Below, one piece after another: positions 1-8,037 of a stretch of DNA of 64,000 nt. Numbering within the stretch: the stretch's first letter is position 1; each line of letters starts with the position of its first letter. This DNA is from an uncultured Bacteroidota bacterium (GTDB taxonomy: Bacteria > Bacteroidota > Bacteroidia > Chitinophagales > Chitinophagaceae), in the NCBI GenBank assembly GCA_903839875.1, contig CAIMDZ010000217.1, positions 1-64,000 of the forward strand, written 5' to 3'. A program made the position numbers and the translations under genes. The notes under the pieces are model-generated. The model was not told the DNA's origin. It did no database searches and worked only from the letters and a program-made list of their open reading frames with translations.

Positions 1-208
1 CAATTCTGAAACAATAAAACATTGATTATCAATCAAAATGTGTGCAACTTTATTTTTTGCACAGTCAAAAGTCAGAAATTGCATACGCTTATCTGGGCCA
101 ACGGAATAAAATTGCACAGGTGTGCAATTCTGAAACGATAAAACATTGATTATCAATCAAAATGTGTGCAACTTTATTTTTTGCCCAGTCAACAATCAGA
201 AATTGCAT
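1..208. repeat. Two direct copies of an 84-bp intergenic repeat, 124-bp period
   Basis: Positions 1-84 and 125-208 are near-identical, with only a few substitutions. Each copy contains the odd palindrome ATTGATTATCAAT and the pair TGTGCAA / TTGCACA, the second arm changed to TTGCCCA in copy 2. The first copy touches the window edge, so more copies may lie to the left. No gene is visible in 1-340. The spacer between the copies ends in a perfect palindrome, annotated separately. Function is unknown; a regulatory or mobile-repeat origin is possible. Confidence 0.85.
111..128. promoter_or_regulatory. Perfect 8-2-8 palindrome, possible operator
   Basis: ATTGCACA-GG-TGTGCAAT is a perfect inverted repeat lying at the junction between the two 84-bp repeat copies. 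A nearly identical palindrome (ATTGCACA-AA-TGTACAAT on the opposite strand) occurs in the dispersed copy at 46184-46217. It could be a dimeric regulator site or the core of a repeat element. The sequence alone does not decide. Confidence 0.4.
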
Positions 209-324
209 GAGTCACATATACTAAACGAGAGAAATGCATCAATAATAGCCTGTTCCAGAGACTAAGATGAGAGACATAAATTCCAACGTGCTCCTATCAG
301 GGGCAGGGGGTAAAAACTTTAAAC

Positions 325-332
325 TATCTTCG
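325..332 (+). promoter_or_regulatory. Candidate -7 box (TATCTTCG) of the helicase gene
   Basis: TATCTTCG resembles the Bacteroidota -7 element TAnnTTTG and ends 8 bases before the helicase ATG. No clear -33 TTG is seen at the expected spacing. If used, the transcript would have almost no leader. Confidence 0.35.
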
Positions 333-340
333 CAGTAATT

Positions 341-1681
341 ATGGAAGTAATAAGTTTTGATGATCTTAATTTAAATAAGCCTTTATTATCTGCATTAGAT
401 GACCTGGGGCTGAAGCATCCGACCACTATTCAGAAGAAGGTGTTTTCTGTTGTGATGAGCGGAAGGGATGTGTGCGGTATCGCGCAAACGGGTACGGGTA
501 AGACTTATGCCTACCTGCTGCCGTGCCTGCGCCTCTGGCAGTACGACAAAAGTAAACTACCCCAGATAATGATATTGGTGCCTACCCGTGAACTGGTGAT
601 ACAGGTGGCTGAAGAAGTGAAGAAGCTGGCTGCTTATATGAGTGTGGATGTGGTGGGTGTATATGGCGGGGTAAACATGAAGCCGCAGGCGCTGGCCGCA
701 GAGAATGGTTGCGATGTGGTGGTAGGCACTCCGGGCCGGCTACTGGACCTGATGCTGGACGGTTCGGTAAGGGTAAAGAATATAAAACGGCTGGTAATAG
801 ACGAGGTGGATGAAATGATGAATCTGGGTTTCAAAGTGCAGTTGTCACGTATATTGGGCATGCTGCCGGAAAAACGGCAGAACCTGGCATTCTCAGCTAC
901 CATCACCGAAGAGGTAGACGTGGTAATGAATGAGTATTTCAATGGACCTGAGCGGGTGGAGGCCGCACCTACGGGAACACCTCTGGAGAATATCAATCAG
1001 TCGGTATACCATGTTCCGAATTTTAATACCAAGGTAAACCTGCTGGAGCAGTTGCTGAACAGCGATGCCACTATGAACAAGGTACTGGTGTTTGTGGCAA
1101 CCAAGTCGCTTGCCGACCAGGTGTTTGAAGAAATTGAACCAAAATTTCCCGGAGCAGTTGGGGTTATGCACTCCAACAAATCGCAGAATGTGCGCTTTGC
1201 TACCGTGAATAAATTCCAGGCCGGTGAATACAGGTTTATTATTGCAACAGATATTATAGCAAGGGGTATTGACATAGAAGGGGTATCGCATGTGGTGAAT
1301 TTTGACGTGCCCAATGAGCCGGAAGCTTACATACACCGCATAGGGCGAACCGGCAGGGCAGACAGGCGGGGTATAGCCATAAGCTTTATGACGGAAAAGG
1401 AACGGGAAGATTTTGAGAAGATCGAAACGCTCATGCACTTTGCAGTGCCGGTGATACCATTGCCGGATGACCTGGTGATTTCGGATGTGCTGACGGACGA
1501 TGAAAAGCCAAAAGTAAAGATGAAAACGGTGCTGATAAAGCTGCCGAATGTGCATGAGGGCGGTGGAGCATTTCATCAGAAATCAGAGAAAAATAAAAAG
1601 GTGAATGTTAAGGTGAGCCACAAGGATAAGATGATGCAGAAATATGGCAAGCCAAAGACGAGGGGGATGAAGAAGAAGTGA
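341..1681 (+). CDS. DEAD-box ATP-dependent RNA helicase (DEVD variant)
   Basis: Cytoplasmic ATP-dependent RNA helicase that would remodel RNA or RNP structures such as ribosome precursors. All family motifs are visible: a Q-motif region (F6 to PTTIQ), motif I QTGTGKT at about 49-55, PTRELV (Ia), GTPGR (Ib), motif II at 154-157 reading DEVD instead of DEAD, SAT (III) at about 185, ARGIDIEGV (V) and HRIGRTGRA (VI). The 446 residues match a compact two-RecA-domain enzyme with a short basic tail (KTRGMKKK) likely to bind RNA. The ATG follows a -7-like box directly and there is no Shine-Dalgarno. The specific paralogue (RhlE, DeaD or CshA type) cannot be fixed by eye. Confidence 0.95.
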   Translation: MEVISFDDLNLNKPLLSALDDLGLKHPTTIQKKVFSVVMSGRDVCGIAQTGTGKTYAYLLPCLRLWQYDKSKLPQIMILVPTRELVIQVAEEVKKLAAYMSVDVVGVYGGVNMKPQALAAENGCDVVVGTPGRLLDLMLDGSVRVKNIKRLVIDEVDEMMNLGFKVQLSRILGMLPEKRQNLAFSATITEEVDVVMNEYFNGPERVEAAPTGTPLENINQSVYHVPNFNTKVNLLEQLLNSDATMNKVLVFVATKSLADQVFEEIEPKFPGAVGVMHSNKSQNVRFATVNKFQAGEYRFIIATDIIARGIDIEGVSHVVNFDVPNEPEAYIHRIGRTGRADRRGIAISFMTEKEREDFEKIETLMHFAVPVIPLPDDLVISDVLTDDEKPKVKMKTVLIKLPNVHEGGGAFHQKSEKNKKVNVKVSHKDKMMQKYGKPKTRGMKKK

Positions 1682-1817
1682 AATACGAGCCCGAAAACCC
1701 TGTCCCTGAAGGGGACCACAATTTAGTTGCGGGTCTTTATTCCGGCTTATAGAAGATGAAGGGCAATAAACAGGTTTTTTACAAAGTTGTACAGATACAA
1801 ATTGAAAATATAGAGGT

Positions 1818-2363
1818 ATGAAATTTTCTTTGTTGGTAGCGCTTTTTTGTGGGTTGGTTCCTTATCTGGCAATAGGGCAGAATAAGCATGCCCAACTGCA
1901 AAAGGAAGACAATGTAACCGTAACAATTGACTCTGTTGCGTTTTGTAAGGTTCTGGGTCAGTTGCTGGCTGATGCACCCGGTAATTTTGAGAAAGAAAAA
2001 GGCAATGTTATCGAAACAACAAGTACCGGAATGATCTATAGCACCAACCGTGGTTTGCCGGGAGCTATTACCTCTTCTATTATTTTGGAAAAGGAGTGGA
2101 GTTACGATGGCGTTATTTACCAGGGTCAGTCGAAAGGTGGATTGGAGAAAGCCTATTATGCCTGTAAAAATGTTTTGGATGCATGCCTGGTTAGTATTGG
2201 ATTTACCCGCAACACCAATAATAATGAAGGTAAAGGCCTAGAAAAATATCCGGTAGTAAGATATTCCAAACCCAATGTGGCTGGCCCTGTGGTAATGCTG
2301 AAGCTAGAAAATTCAGACTTTAACGCACTCTACACAGTTTCAGTTGTAGTAAGCAGTAAATAA
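1818..2363 (+). CDS. Exported protein of unknown function
   Basis: 181 residues with a clear signal peptide: MKFS, a hydrophobic stretch, then cleavage near IGQ at about residue 21. The mature part has no motif I recognise. It contains one CKN segment and a C-terminal beta-like stretch (YTVSVVVSSK). It stands alone between the helicase and the acyl-CoA synthetase, with an A/T-rich leader and no Shine-Dalgarno. A periplasmic location is inferred from the signal peptide only. Confidence 0.7.
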   Translation: MKFSLLVALFCGLVPYLAIGQNKHAQLQKEDNVTVTIDSVAFCKVLGQLLADAPGNFEKEKGNVIETTSTGMIYSTNRGLPGAITSSIILEKEWSYDGVIYQGQSKGGLEKAYYACKNVLDACLVSIGFTRNTNNNEGKGLEKYPVVRYSKPNVAGPVVMLKLENSDFNALYTVSVVVSSK

Positions 2364-2467
2364 GCCAATTACCATCAGCGTATTAATAATTAATCAGAAA
2401 TAAGAAATGTTTTACTAAATTTAATCTTTAAGGTAAACTACATTCTTAAGTAAACCTAAATCAAGGT

Positions 2468-4246
2468 ATGGTCCAACGTCTATTTGATATTGTAGAACAG
2501 AGAAGCACCAAGGCGCCCAATTCCATTATGCTTGCAGCAAAGGAAAGCGGGGAATGGCGTACCTACAGTGGCAGAGAAGTATGGGAAAGCGCGCAGAAGC
2601 TTGCAGGAGGATTACTTTCACTAGGTATCGCTAACCAGGTACTGGCACCCGAACAACAGGAAAAGATAGCTATCATATCAGCGAACCGTCCTGAGTGGAT
2701 GATAACAGATATTGGCGTGCAGCTAACCGGTGCAGTGCTTACACCTGTTTATCCTACCATCAGCCCTTCTGAACTGGTATATGTTTTCAATGAGTCAGGC
2801 GTGCAGATCGTCTTTGTTGCCAACCAGGAGATTTATGAACGGTTTAAGGACGCATTAAAGGAAATACCTTCAATCAGGTATGTTTTTTCGTTCGATGTAC
2901 TGGAGGGAGTCGCGAACTGGAAAGAATTGCTGGCTAAAAACCTTCAGCCTGATTTGTCGGTAATCGGAAGGATTAACAAAGATACACTTGCTACCATAAT
3001 TTATACGTCAGGAACCACAGGCAATCCTAAAGGGGTAATGCTTACACACAATAACATTGTGAGTAATGTAACAGACTCTATGCCTGCATTTTCTTTTGCT
3101 GAGGAAAACAGCCGGGCGCTTAGCTTCCTGCCTCTTAACCATATTTTTGAGCGAATGGTTACCTATGTGTACATAAATTCAGGCGTATCTATATATTATG
3201 CCGAAAGTATGGATACCATTGGGCTGAACCTGAAAGAAGTAAAACCATTAGTGTTTACTACGGTACCAAGGCTACTGGAGAAAGTGTATGAGCGTATTAT
3301 GAATACCGCCCTGGAACTATCGGGAATTAAACGCATTTTATTCTTTTGGGCGCTTGAACTGGGTAAGCGCTATGACAATAAAAAAACAGGGAATCCCTGG
3401 TACAACTTCCAGTTATGGTTGGCCAACATGATCATTTTCAGTAAGTGGCGGGCAGCTCTTGGTGGCAATGTAAAGGCAATAGTGGTTGGCTCAGCGGCCT
3501 GCCAGGAAAGACTTGTGAGGATATTCACTTCAGCACATATTATTATAATGGAAGGCTATGGGCTTACCGAAACATCTCCGGTTGTAACTGTAAACAGGTT
3601 TGAGTCGGAGAACAGAAGGGTAGGGAGTATAGGCCCGCTTATAGACAATGTGGAAGTGAAACTCGCCGATGATGGCGAGATATTGGTAAAAGGGCCCAAC
3701 GTAACGATAGGTTATTATAAGCATCCTGAACTGACTGCCGAATCTATGAAGGATGGATGGTTTCATACCGGTGATATAGGCCAATGGGTAGAGGACCGCT
3801 TTCTGAAGATCACTGATCGTAAGAAGGAGATATTCAAGACTTCGGGAGGTAAGTATGTGGCTCCACAGGTAGTTGAAAACAAAATGAAGGAAAGCCCTTA
3901 CATAGAGCAGATGATGGTAATAGGTGCAGGCAGGAAATTCGTCAGCGCACTTATTGTGCCGAACTTTAACCAGGTAAGAAAATACCTGAGGGAAAATGAT
4001 CCGGAGCTCCCGGTTCCGGAAAGCAATGCTGAATTGATAAAATTACCGGAAGTAACAACCTTGCTGCAAAAACAGGTTGATAAGTATAACATTCAATTCA
4101 GCCACCCGGAGCAAGTAAAAAAAATAGCACTGCTTGCCGATGAATGGACTATTGACAGCGGTGAGCTTACTCCATCGTTGAAAATAAAGCGCAAAATTAT
4201 TGAACAGAAATATGCAACTCAAATAGAGTCTTTGTACAATGAATAA
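2468..4246 (+). CDS. Long-chain acyl-CoA synthetase (AMP-forming)
   Basis: ATP-dependent activation of fatty acids to acyl-CoA through an acyl-adenylate, feeding lipid synthesis or beta-oxidation. The AMP-binding signature YTSGTTGNPKGV is at about 178-189, followed by the adenylate-contact motif GYGLTE at about 363 and WFHTGD at about 432. The C-terminal lid has ITDRKKEIFKTSGGKYVAP, which carries the hinge aspartate and the lysine-rich loop of the FadD/ACSL group. At 592 residues it has the length of bacterial long-chain enzymes (FAA1-like) rather than short acetyl-CoA synthetases. It appears monocistronic. Substrate chain length is inferred from the subfamily, not shown. Confidence 0.93.
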   Translation: MVQRLFDIVEQRSTKAPNSIMLAAKESGEWRTYSGREVWESAQKLAGGLLSLGIANQVLAPEQQEKIAIISANRPEWMITDIGVQLTGAVLTPVYPTISPSELVYVFNESGVQIVFVANQEIYERFKDALKEIPSIRYVFSFDVLEGVANWKELLAKNLQPDLSVIGRINKDTLATIIYTSGTTGNPKGVMLTHNNIVSNVTDSMPAFSFAEENSRALSFLPLNHIFERMVTYVYINSGVSIYYAESMDTIGLNLKEVKPLVFTTVPRLLEKVYERIMNTALELSGIKRILFFWALELGKRYDNKKTGNPWYNFQLWLANMIIFSKWRAALGGNVKAIVVGSAACQERLVRIFTSAHIIIMEGYGLTETSPVVTVNRFESENRRVGSIGPLIDNVEVKLADDGEILVKGPNVTIGYYKHPELTAESMKDGWFHTGDIGQWVEDRFLKITDRKKEIFKTSGGKYVAPQVVENKMKESPYIEQMMVIGAGRKFVSALIVPNFNQVRKYLRENDPELPVPESNAELIKLPEVTTLLQKQVDKYNIQFSHPEQVKKIALLADEWTIDSGELTPSLKIKRKIIEQKYATQIESLYNE

Positions 4247-4414
4247 CATGCCTACACAAATATTTTGTATAAAGAATTGCCACTGAAGTTCTATTATATT
4301 CCTCACTTCATGCCAAAGGCATCAAACGTTTGTAGCAAAAAAAGCAAGGAGCATCTGATGGGCAGACGGCATAAACGGATTGAGGAAAAGAAATGATGAT
4401 CTTATTGTAACAGG

Positions 4415-4855
4415 CTATCCTCCCTTTATGGCGGTTACCACCATTCCTAATACATAAAGTGCAATAAAAACAATGGTTACAATACCAATTGATTTGAAAT
4501 GGTTTTTCAGATATTTCATTGACTTGTTGAACAGGAACTGGTTATTTGTTACAACTGATTTCTTTACCAGGATACAAAACCTGGTGATGTAATAGACAGG
4601 GAAAAAGTTAAACAGGAAAATAAATGCGATAATGAATACCACCGAAGCAAAACTCATCTGTTGCCCGGTGCCCATATAAACAGGCAGATACACGTAGTTG
4701 ATAAAGACGATTAGGCCTGAAAACAGGACCAGCAAAATAGAGAAAATAATGGCAATAAATTTCGCCCAACGAACAGAATCGCTAATGTAGAGTTTCGTCG
4801 TATCATCTACATTAAGCCCGAATATTTCCGGTTCATCGCTAATATCTGTTGCCAT
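4415..4855 (-). CDS. Small integral membrane protein, DUF5362-like
   Basis: 146 residues. An acidic cytosolic N-terminus (about 1-28) with WAKF is followed by three to four hydrophobic segments near 31-52, 68-90 and 122-142, and a conserved-looking amphipathic stretch (FLFNKSMKYLKNHFKSIG) before the last helix. The arrangement resembles the Bacteroidota DUF5362 family, whose function is unknown. It ends head-on against the acyl-CoA synthetase gene. It lies downstream of the coiled-coil gene on the same strand, about 110 bp away, so co-transcription is possible. Confidence 0.7.
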   Translation of the reverse strand: MATDISDEPEIFGLNVDDTTKLYISDSVRWAKFIAIIFSILLVLFSGLIVFINYVYLPVYMGTGQQMSFASVVFIIAFIFLFNFFPVYYITRFCILVKKSVVTNNQFLFNKSMKYLKNHFKSIGIVTIVFIALYVLGMVVTAIKGG

Positions 4856-4964
4856 GGTTCTTTTTTTTCACTGCATTATTTGATTTCGGTCATACAATAA
4901 GCTCGTGTCACAAAATATATCTCTCCAATGCAGTTCGTTTTTATTATTCAAAAAAGTATTCAGC

Positions 4965-6167
4965 TTACCTCCGCCCCTTCATAAATTCCTTCATCATTGC
5001 TTCAACAATATCCTCGTCCTGGTTGTATAGATTGTAGGTATGAATAAGGTCCTTTAAGTGTTTTAAAGCATTTGGCCCACAGAAATCACCTTGTTCATAT
5101 TCAAGTGACGATACGTTGAAAGCCAGTTGGTTCTTTTCAATTTCAAGTTTAAGTACATTTAAGTGCGACGGATGATCTGAAAAACGCTTTAATGGATTAT
5201 AACGCGGGTGTGCATCCAATATGTCTATCTGCATTTCCAGTTCCATCACCTGCTCCCTGAGCGCCTCGTTGTATATGGCCAGCTTATCATTACTTAGTTT
5301 GCCGGGGTCGTTGGTTTCTTTCTGGATCCACTCTACCTCCAGCTTCAGCAATGTGTGCAGGTCGTTATTTTCATAGGCTACTGTCAATTGCTTCATTATT
5401 ACTTCCTTCTCCAATTTCTTCTCATGATCAGGTTCAAGGTCTGGATGAAAGGCTTTGGCGAGTTGTTTATAAATGCTGCTGATGCTTTTCTTTCTTACTT
5501 CCTCTATTTGCTTTTCGCGTTCTTCCTGCTGCAGTTGTTTTTTGGTTTTTTTCCGGTTTGCATGCTTTTCTCCAATTTCCTCAGCTTGCCGGGCAAATTC
5601 TTCCTGCATTTCTTTTAATTTTTGTATTATCTCATCTTCGCTCATGCCTGCATTCATGCCACCGAGATTTATTTCGAAACCTGCATCCCTGAACTGCTCC
5701 TCCAGGTCGTCTTTCATTTCATTAAATGCATTGTTTTTTACTTCATCGAAACTTTCTCCATATATGACTTTATACATAGCTTTAAGCTCTTCATCAGGTT
5801 CTTTGGGTGACAGGTAAAAGATCTCGTCCAGGGCACCGGAGATTATTTCCTTCAGGATATTTTTTTCATTTTTTGAAAGAAATTTCTTTTCACCGGTGTA
5901 ATATGGAAAAAATATTTTGATGGCCTCTGTCCGAAGTGCTACAAGTCGCTGTTCCAATGGATGAATATGCGTGGCATAATATTCCAGGTTCTTATTCAGT
6001 GCCGCTGAACAGTGCTCAAGGTCTGTGCGCAGCTTTTCTATTTTTTTTACCAGGCGGTTAAAATCCTTTTGCTGTTTGTTAAGGATCTGTTTGCCCTGCC
6101 CGATGATGGCAAGCCCTTTTTTTTGTTGCTGTTTTTCATTCCCTTTGTCGAATAGATTTTGTTGCAT
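4965..6167 (-). CDS. Coiled-coil protein with a J-domain-like HPD segment
   Basis: 400 highly charged residues rich in K, E and Q. Long predicted coiled coils cover about 30-75 and 180-230. A J-domain-like core follows: SIYKQLAKAFHPDLEPD puts the HPD tripeptide at about 241-243 after a basic helix, and a helix ending in LTVAYENND follows, as in helix III of DnaJ. J proteins stimulate the DnaK ATPase through HPD. Here the domain is central, preceded by coiled coil, and there is no Gly/Phe or zinc region, so it would be a type-III-like J protein. The C-terminal third has no motif I know. No partner gene is adjacent. A chaperone role is an inference from HPD alone. Confidence 0.65.
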   Translation of the reverse strand: MQQNLFDKGNEKQQQKKGLAIIGQGKQILNKQQKDFNRLVKKIEKLRTDLEHCSAALNKNLEYYATHIHPLEQRLVALRTEAIKIFFPYYTGEKKFLSKNEKNILKEIISGALDEIFYLSPKEPDEELKAMYKVIYGESFDEVKNNAFNEMKDDLEEQFRDAGFEINLGGMNAGMSEDEIIQKLKEMQEEFARQAEEIGEKHANRKKTKKQLQQEEREKQIEEVRKKSISSIYKQLAKAFHPDLEPDHEKKLEKEVIMKQLTVAYENNDLHTLLKLEVEWIQKETNDPGKLSNDKLAIYNEALREQVMELEMQIDILDAHPRYNPLKRFSDHPSHLNVLKLEIEKNQLAFNVSSLEYEQGDFCGPNALKHLKDLIHTYNLYNQDEDIVEAMMKEFMKGRR

Positions 6168-6387
6168 ACCGATGCCTTATTGAATAGTTTCCGGATAGAT
6201 TGCGAATGTAAAAAAGGATTTTCTATTGGGGGGATTATTTTATGCACAGTGGTGGGGAAAGTGTGTATTATTTGCTGGATTTTCGCTCACCCATTGCAGT
6301 TATTTTCAAAAGGGACAATTTGTCATTACTATGTTCGATGTCGGTTTTTTTTCGGTCAGTTGAAGGTGTTGGGTAGTTTTTTATGTT

Positions 6388-6430
6388 AATAATTTCAGTT
6401 GTACGATAATTTCGTACAACTGAAATTATT
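6388..6430 (-). terminator. Perfect 19-bp-stem hairpin downstream of proS
   Basis: Arms 6388-6406 and 6412-6430 are exact reverse complements with a 5-base loop (TAATT), starting 33 bases after the proS stop. The stem is A/T-rich and has no long T-run, so termination strength is uncertain. Its perfection suggests a transcript-end stabiliser or protein site as the alternative. Confidence 0.6.
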
Positions 6431-6463
6431 CAAATTCTGTCTAGCGTTTTAATACGCCCACAT

Positions 6464-7942
6464 TTAATACGCCCTCGCAAACAACACTCTTTCTTTCGAT
6501 AGCTTTCCTGTAAGTATGCATTTCCCTTCTTCCTTTTCGTTATTGATCGGTATGCACCGGATAGTAGCCTTGGTCAACTCCTTGATCTTTTCTTCGGTTT
6601 CGCCAGTTCCATCCCAGTGGGCAGAAACAAAGCCTGGGTTTTCATCCAGTACCTTTTCAAATTCTTCCCAGCTGTCTACTTTCCTTGTGTTCCCGTTGCG
6701 GAAATTCAAGGCTGTCTGGTACATGTTTTTCTGGATGTCATCCAACAATTGAATGGCATGACTGGCAAGGTTGTCGAGTGTGATATTTTCTTTTGCTTTT
6801 GTATCCCTTCTGGCAACTTCTGCAATACCATTTTCAATGTCACGGGCGCCCAAAGTAATGCGTACCGGTACTCCTTTTAATTCGTACTCAGCAAATTTAA
6901 ACCCAGGGCGTGTGTTGTCATCATTATCAAATTTCACACGCACGTTATGTTGTTTAAGCGTAGCCATCAAATCACTTGCGATGCTATTGATTTTTGCAAC
7001 TGCCTGCGGGTCTTTATTGAAGATTGGAATAATGACAACCTGTAATGGCGCTATCTTTGGAGGAAGGATTAACCCTTCATCATCGCTGTGCGCCATCACC
7101 AGGGCGCCTACCAGGCGTGTTGACACACCCCAGGATGTTGCCCATACATAATCGTAATTATTGTTCCTGTCCTGGAATTTAACATCGAATGCTTTTGCGA
7201 AATTCTGGCCGAGGAAGTGTGAGGTGCCTGCCTGCAATGCTTTGCCATCCTGCATCAGCGCTTCAATACAATAAGTATCTTCAGCACCTGCGAAACGTTC
7301 ATTGGCTGTCTTTACTCCTCTTACCACGGGCATGGCCATATATTCTTCGGCGAAAGTGGCATATACTTCCAGCATCTTCTTTGTTTCTTCTATCGCCTCT
7401 TCCCGCGTAGCATGAGCGGTATGGCCTTCCTGCCACAGGAACTCAGTAGTGCGCAGGAACAGTCGTGTGCGCATTTCCCAGCGAACTACATTAGCCCATT
7501 GGTTGATGAGCAATGGAAGATCCCGATAAGATTGTATCCAGTCTTTATAAGTATTCCAGATGATGGTTTCAGAAGTAGGCCGTATGATCAGTTCTTCTTC
7601 CAGCTTAGCATCAGGATCCACAATAATACCGTTGCCGTTTGGGTCGTTTTTAAGCCGGTAATGAGTAACAACCGCACATTCTTTAGCAAAGCCTTCCACG
7701 TGCGCGGCTTCTTTGCTCAGGAAACTCTTAGGAATCAGTAAGGGGAAATAGGCATTCTGGTGGCCGGTTTCCTTAAACATTTTATCCAGTTGATCTCTCA
7801 TGTTTTCCCACAGGGCATATCCATGTGGTTTGATGACCATGCAACCTTTTACAGCAGAATAGTCTGCAAGACCACTTTTTAATACTATATCATTATACCA
7901 TTGGGCATAATCATCCTTGCGATTTGTTAAAATTTTAGCCAT
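6464..7942 (-). CDS. proS: Prolyl-tRNA synthetase, short archaeal/eukaryal type
   Basis: Charges tRNA-Pro with proline in the cytosol. Class II motifs are evident: [12 protein letters not shown] and [14 protein letters not shown] (motif 2 region), [14 protein letters not shown], and [15 protein letters not shown] leading into motif 3. The anticodon-binding domain follows (VVIIPIFNK to [16 protein letters not shown]). At 492 residues it lacks the roughly 180-residue editing insertion of E. coli ProS. It ends in the aromatic C-terminus RAY typical of the ProS type 3 group. A -7-like box lies about 48 bases upstream and a perfect hairpin follows the stop. It is divergently arranged with the Gly-rich gene. 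Confidence 0.97.
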   Translation of the reverse strand: MAKILTNRKDDYAQWYNDIVLKSGLADYSAVKGCMVIKPHGYALWENMRDQLDKMFKETGHQNAYFPLLIPKSFLSKEAAHVEGFAKECAVVTHYRLKNDPNGNGIIVDPDAKLEEELIIRPTSETIIWNTYKDWIQSYRDLPLLINQWANVVRWEMRTRLFLRTTEFLWQEGHTAHATREEAIEETKKMLEVYATFAEEYMAMPVVRGVKTANERFAGAEDTYCIEALMQDGKALQAGTSHFLGQNFAKAFDVKFQDRNNNYDYVWATSWGVSTRLVGALVMAHSDDEGLILPPKIAPLQVVIIPIFNKDPQAVAKINSIASDLMATLKQHNVRVKFDNDDNTRPGFKFAEYELKGVPVRITLGARDIENGIAEVARRDTKAKENITLDNLASHAIQLLDDIQKNMYQTALNFRNGNTRKVDSWEEFEKVLDENPGFVSAHWDGTGETEEKIKELTKATIRCIPINNEKEEGKCILTGKLSKERVLFARAY

Positions 7943-7989
7943 AGTAAACCTTATTCCGTTTTAGCCATCTATTTATTGGTGAAATGTTG

Positions 7990-7997
7990 CAAAAGTA
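7990..7997 (-). promoter_or_regulatory. Candidate -7 box (TACTTTTG) of proS
   Basis: On the minus strand TACTTTTG matches TAnnTTTG exactly, 47 bases before the proS ATG. It lies within the 95-bp divergent proS/Gly-rich-gene intergenic region. Confidence 0.5.
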
Positions 7998-8013
7998 GTA
8001 ATTTCACTATGCA

Positions 8014-8027
8014 TTTTTACGTAAAAA
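8014..8027. promoter_or_regulatory. 14-bp perfect palindrome in a divergent promoter region
   Basis: TTTTTAC-GTAAAAA is a perfect palindrome ten bases before the ATG of the Gly-rich gene and upstream of the proS -7 box. It could be an operator shared by both genes, or chance in A/T-rich DNA. Confidence 0.3.
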
Positions 8028-8037
8028 ACAATTCGAC

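Noticed and set aside
21-33. ATTGATTATCAAT as an FNR site
   Set aside because: The half-sites are separated by one base instead of four, so it does not fit the FNR/CRP spacing.
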